Shown: positions 40,981 through 44,585 of the stretch, piece by piece
How positions within the stretch are numbered: the stretch's first letter is position 1
Layout: each line of letters opens with the position of its first letter
Assembly (NCBI GenBank): GCA_045616165.1
Contig: JAZLGF010000040.1
Location: forward strand, 1 to 44,585
Reading direction: 5' to 3'
Source of the DNA: RGIG5612 sp045616165
GTDB taxonomy: Bacteria > Bacillota > Clostridia > Lachnospirales > Lachnospiraceae
DNA: 44,585 nucleotides
The notes under the pieces: model-generated
Database searches by the model: none
What the model saw: only the letters and a program-made list of their open reading frames with translations
Told to the model about the DNA's origin: nothing
Translations under genes and position numbers: made by a program

Positions 40981-42078
40981 TTATCTTAAAATAATATCAC
41001 AGATTGTTTTTACATCATCGAGCGATAAATCTGCATACAGTGGAAGCGTTAACACTCGTTCTCCAATGTATTTAGCAACTGGGGTTTTATCTTCACCTGC
41101 CGTTGGATATTCTTTATAGCATTTAAAACTATTTGTAATCGGATAAAAATATTTTCTTGAAACAATATCTTCTTTTCCTAATTCGTCAAAAACTTCATCT
41201 CTTATTTTCTTATATCCATCAAAAACAACTGGATAATAAGCATAGTTAGCTTCAACATTTTTTTGAGACTGTAATATTTTTATTCCATCTACGCCAGAAA
41301 GCAATTCGTTATATTTTTCAACAACTTTCTTTCGCTTAGCAATTTCATCTTCTAGATGTCTTAAGTTGCAAAGTCCCATAGCCGCCTGAAACTCACTCAT
41401 CTTAGCGTTTCCGCCAACATACTCTACTGATTCAGGTCCATGAATTCCAAAGTTTTTAAGATCATTCATAACTGTAACTAATTCATCATTACTAAAACAT
41501 ACCGCACCACCTTCAATAGTATTAAATACTTTAGTAGCATGAAAGCTAAACATCGAAGCATCTCCAAAATTTGCAGATGATACGCCTTTATATTTAACGC
41601 CAAAGGCATGTGCCGCATCATAAATAACTTTTAAGTTATGTTTTTTTGCGATTTTATCAATTGCCTCAATATCACAAATATTTCCATATACATGCACAGG
41701 AACTATTGCTACCGTTTTATCTGTAATTAAACTTTCTATTTTAGTTACATCAATTGTAAAATTGTCTTTGTTTATATCGCAAAAAACAGGAACTAATTTA
41801 TTTCTAACAATAGCATGAGTAGTAGATGCAAAAGTAAATGGAGTTGTAATAACTTCACTACCTTTCTTAAAATTCATTGCTTCAATAATATTTTCTAAAG
41901 CAAGATGCCCGTTTGTATAAAGAACCACATGCTTGCAATTTAAAAACTCTTCAAGCTTTGACTGCAAAGTTTTATGCTTTATACCCATGTTTGTAAGCCA
42001 ATGACTATCCCATAACTCTTTAATTTCTTCACAATATTCACCAAATTCTGGCATTGATGAACGAGTAACATTAATCAC
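40981..42078 (-). CDS. DegT-family sugar aminotransferase, VioA-like
   Basis: 365 residues from GTG at 42078, which has AGGAGGAG five bases before it; the longer frame from a TTG lacks a ribosome binding site. The N-terminus VTRSSMPEF, SHWLTNMG and LYTNGHLALE are typical of VioA-like enzymes. Asp154 in IYDAAHAFG and the PLP Lys183 in SFHATKVFNTIEGG are present. VioA aminates dTDP-4-keto-6-deoxyglucose to the gluco-configured 4-amino sugar. Together with WecE it could give two different 4-amino-6-deoxy sugars from the same RfbB product. The precise stereochemistry cannot be read. Confidence 0.85.
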   Translation of the reverse strand: MINVTRSSMPEFGEYCEEIKELWDSHWLTNMGIKHKTLQSKLEEFLNCKHVVLYTNGHLALENIIEAMNFKKGSEVITTPFTFASTTHAIVRNKLVPVFCDINKDNFTIDVTKIESLITDKTVAIVPVHVYGNICDIEAIDKIAKKHNLKVIYDAAHAFGVKYKGVSSANFGDASMFSFHATKVFNTIEGGAVCFSNDELVTVMNDLKNFGIHGPESVEYVGGNAKMSEFQAAMGLCNLRHLEDEIAKRKKVVEKYNELLSGVDGIKILQSQKNVEANYAYYPVVFDGYKKIRDEVFDELGKEDIVSRKYFYPITNSFKCYKEYPTAGEDKTPVAKYIGERVLTLPLYADLSLDDVKTICDIILR

Positions 42079-42132
42079 AACTGCTCCTCCTAAAACACTA
42101 ATCAACTTGATTGTTTCTTTCGCTTAGATATT

Positions 42133-43074
42133 TTATGAATACTTTTTTTTCCTTAAATACTTAAATGTATTTGGGAAATGTTTTTTTGCTATAAATTTAA
42201 TTTTATATTTCAAATTTTTATTTTTATAAATTGATAAATAAGGCTCTTTTTTTAATTTGTCAAATTGTCCAAGTTTTTCATACTTGTCGTATTCACTTGC
42301 TATTATTGCAGTATCAATGATTTTTTTATATTTCCCGTTCGTATATAAATCAACGGCCTTCAACACATTTATTCTACTTTTTGCAACCTCTACCGACATT
42401 GAAGGATCAGTGTTTATAGATTTAGAAAACGAAAATTGGGTTCCGCATCTGTATACAGACATAATGTCTCCAAAATATTTTACTTTGCCCATTAATGTTA
42501 AATATATTGCTAATGGATAATCACTATATTTTTTTGCTTCCTTAAAAAACTCTGGTTGTTCTTTATATTGGCTTCTATACATGATAGACGAAGTATGAAA
42601 AGCTTTGCCCCCATCAATAGCAACTTGTTCCAAGCAAATGTCCCTATCATTTTTCTCGTACATCATGAATTCTTTTTTTTCAAAAATGTTTTTGCATAAA
42701 GTATTATGTACACATGCGCTATAATCAGGATTGGCATCTAAAAAATCAACCTGCTTTTGCAGCTTGTTATTATCGCACCAATAATCGTCGCCTTCACATA
42801 TAGCAATATATTCGCCTGTTAGAATTGGCAACACAATATTTTTAACAATGCCTGTTCCCTTGGTATATTGATTTTCTGTCTGATATATTCCTTTAATTAT
42901 ATTTGGATATTTTTCTTCATATTCTTTGATAATCGAAGCTGAGCTATCAGTAGATGCATCGTCATGAACTATGACTTCATAATCAAAGTTTGTTTTTTGA
43001 TTTACAAACCCTTCCAATGCATCTTTTATGTATTTCTCATGATTATATACTAAACAATAAACTGATACTTTCAT
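42133..43074 (-). CDS. GT2-family glycosyltransferase
   Basis: 313 residues, no membrane helix. KVSVYCLVYNHEKYIKDALEG-type start (VSVYCLVYNHEKYIKDAL), VIVHDDASTDSS and AICEGDDYWCDNNKLQKQ with the metal-binding acidic motif show a GT-A GT2 fold. It adds a sugar to a lipid-linked repeat unit in the cytoplasm. It follows the flippase gene after 8 bp. Donor and linkage unknown. Confidence 0.9.
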   Translation of the reverse strand: MKVSVYCLVYNHEKYIKDALEGFVNQKTNFDYEVIVHDDASTDSSASIIKEYEEKYPNIIKGIYQTENQYTKGTGIVKNIVLPILTGEYIAICEGDDYWCDNNKLQKQVDFLDANPDYSACVHNTLCKNIFEKKEFMMYEKNDRDICLEQVAIDGGKAFHTSSIMYRSQYKEQPEFFKEAKKYSDYPLAIYLTLMGKVKYFGDIMSVYRCGTQFSFSKSINTDPSMSVEVAKSRINVLKAVDLYTNGKYKKIIDTAIIASEYDKYEKLGQFDKLKKEPYLSIYKNKNLKYKIKFIAKKHFPNTFKYLRKKKYS

Positions 43075-43082
43075 AGCTACCC

Positions 43083-44537
43083 TTATATTTCTTGATTTTC
43101 TTTCTTTTTATGTAAAAAACTTTTTGCAATCGTCAATACATAATCAAAACTATCTATATGAAAAAGTTTTGATCCCAATACATAAATTGCTACTCCTAAA
43201 GGAACCTGAATTAACAATGTAAAAATATCCGATAATCCAATGAATGTTACGCCAAATACTATTGCTCCCATAACTATAGATAATAGAATCTGTGGCATCA
43301 TATCTTTTAATTGCTCTAAGTAACTATAATTTAATAATTTTTTGTTAGGCCATGAATTAATTATTTGACTAGCTATTGTTGTAAAGATTGTGCTGTATGC
43401 CATAACAAGTGGGCCAAACCACATCGTTGCAGCCAATACCGATATGCCCATAATCTTTTTTATTATTTCTAGCTTTAGGAACAAGTCGCTTCTTCCAATT
43501 GCTTTTATTGCATTTAAGTTTGCTGTATTCAACGGAAAGAATGCATAGCAAAAACAAAAGATTCTCATGTATGGAACGCAAGGAAGCCACTTAGCTGTCA
43601 AAATCAAATTTACTAACGGCGTAGCGCAAACCGCTATACCCATCATCAACGGCATCATAACATATGTGCTAACTTTAATTGCCCTTCTCGTAAGGTTCTT
43701 TACAGTTTCTACGCTATCTTGTGCACGAGAAAGAGTTGGAAGCAATACTGAATCTAATGATGCATTTATGTTTGTTACTAATGTTTCAGTATATTTATTT
43801 CCTTGGTTATAATAAGCTAAGTCCGCCGGCGTATACATTTTGCCGATAATTAATTGGCGAATATTATTATAAACAGTATCAATAAGACCTGAGACTAATA
43901 ATTTCCAACCATAAGATAACAATACTTTAAGTCTTGTCCATGAAAACTTTGCCTTCGGCCTCCACTTAACTGTTATCCATAAAATAATAGTATCAACAGT
44001 CATGTTAAATACGTATTGACCTACAAGCGCCCATATTCCATATCCAAGATATGCAAGAACAATACCTACTGCTGCTGCGCCTATTGTTCCGCCTAAAGTA
44101 GCAAAGAAGAATTTTTTAAATATCATCTGCCTGGAAACATAGGCTTGTTGAACACTTTTTAGCGAGAAAATTATTACAGTAACACCTAGTACTCTTATAA
44201 CTGGGGTTAACTCCGGCATTTTATAAAAACTTGCAATTAATGGTGCTGCAAAGAAAAGTAACAAATATAAGATTACTCCAAAAACGATATTAAAATAGAA
44301 TACTGACGAAAAGTCTATATCATCTGCATCTTTCTTTTGAACTAATGCAGTGCTAAATCCGCCATCTAGGAAAATTTGCAGAATTGATGTAATAACAGTA
44401 ACGAGTGCAATTGCTCCGTATAAATCAGGATCTAGAAGCCTTGCAAGAATAATAGATACAATTAAAGAAACGCCCTGCGCTCCAAAGCGTTCCGCTAATC
44501 GCCATAATATGTTTGTTGTTACTTTTTTCTTGTTCAT
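43083..44537 (-). CDS. wzx: Wzx-type oligosaccharide flippase (MOP superfamily)
   Basis: 484 residues, about 14 membrane helices, usual length. The N-terminus NILWRLAERFGAQGVSLIVS, then ARLLDPDLYGAIALVTV is typical of WzxC/MurJ-related polysaccharide exporters. It moves undecaprenyl-diphosphate-linked repeat units across the membrane. The reading frame is complete within the window and is the first gene of the operon seen here; more genes probably lie beyond 44585. Confidence 0.92.
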   Translation of the reverse strand: MNKKKVTTNILWRLAERFGAQGVSLIVSIILARLLDPDLYGAIALVTVITSILQIFLDGGFSTALVQKKDADDIDFSSVFYFNIVFGVILYLLLFFAAPLIASFYKMPELTPVIRVLGVTVIIFSLKSVQQAYVSRQMIFKKFFFATLGGTIGAAAVGIVLAYLGYGIWALVGQYVFNMTVDTIILWITVKWRPKAKFSWTRLKVLLSYGWKLLVSGLIDTVYNNIRQLIIGKMYTPADLAYYNQGNKYTETLVTNINASLDSVLLPTLSRAQDSVETVKNLTRRAIKVSTYVMMPLMMGIAVCATPLVNLILTAKWLPCVPYMRIFCFCYAFFPLNTANLNAIKAIGRSDLFLKLEIIKKIMGISVLAATMWFGPLVMAYSTIFTTIASQIINSWPNKKLLNYSYLEQLKDMMPQILLSIVMGAIVFGVTFIGLSDIFTLLIQVPLGVAIYVLGSKLFHIDSFDYVLTIAKSFLHKKKENQEI

Positions 44538-44585
44538 TATTTACTACGCCTATTATTTCTTAAAGCGTTTCATTGTCTTATATAA

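Overview
The window looks like chromosomal DNA of a low-GC, strictly anaerobic Firmicute, most likely a member of the Lachnospiraceae. The reasons are AT-rich sequence, strong AGGAGG-type ribosome binding sites, a desulfoferrodoxin next to a ferritin, and the mix of LicD, AlgI-like MBOAT, acyltransferase-3 and WecE-type genes. This assignment is an inference. Almost every gene is on the minus strand; only the ferritin/desulfoferrodoxin pair is on the plus strand. No rRNA, tRNA or CRISPR array was seen.

Left part (1-8.1 kb): a GntR/FCD regulator, then a compact minus-strand operon (8110 down to 1191). It encodes an HTH/coiled-coil protein, an acyltransferase-3 membrane protein, an alanine/serine racemase, a GT-C-like membrane protein, an AlgI-like MBOAT acyltransferase and an SGNH-like partner. 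The acyltransferase and racemase overlap by ATGA and together equal the two halves of a VanT-type membrane serine racemase. The operon probably modifies a cell-surface polymer. At 8.26-9.17 kb lie the ferritin and superoxide reductase genes, closed by a terminator.

Middle part (9.3-27.4 kb): an accessory island. It opens with decayed dTDP-rhamnose genes (rfbC with a frameshift, rfbD with a stop codon and an internal deletion). It then carries an HTH-Panacea (PanA-like) protein, a lipoprotein, an AbiF/Abi_2 HEPN protein preceded by its own promoter and a short terminated RNA (a likely abiF-type RNA), several unknown or membrane proteins, a DUF4238 gene whose start codon is ATT, a PD-(D/E)XK nuclease-like gene, an SDR/IspD-like/RfbB sugar-nucleotide operon, and an AbiL-like ATPase/RloB pair. 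A core repeat of about 61 bp, six clear copies plus one decayed, lies 3' of the cargo blocks, always in the same orientation. Other repeated modules and duplicate remnants of a hexapeptide acyltransferase are interleaved with it. The layout is that of a defence/accessory island assembled by repeat-mediated exchange.

Right part (27.4-44.6 kb): a contiguous surface-polysaccharide operon read right to left. It holds a Wzx flippase, a GT2, a VioA-like aminotransferase, an unusual HTH protein fused to a shrunken RmlA-like domain, a KHG/KDPG aldolase, a HAD phosphatase, a class I aminotransferase, an acyltransferase, an ATP-grasp ligase, a GNAT, LicD, a GT-C membrane protein, WecE, a GtrB-like polyprenyl-phosphate glycosyltransferase, a second ATP-grasp ligase, a pair of SMR/EamA half-transporters and an SDR. 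RfbB plus WecE should give dTDP-4-amino-4,6-dideoxygalactose. Aldolase, aminotransferase and ATP-grasp enzymes suggest that an unusual (hydroxy)amino acid is made and attached. GtrB-like enzyme, SMR pair and GT-C enzyme form a typical three-component glycan side-branch system. The HTH-RmlA fusion may sense dTDP-sugars and control the operon; a promoter with an inverted repeat lies just beyond it.
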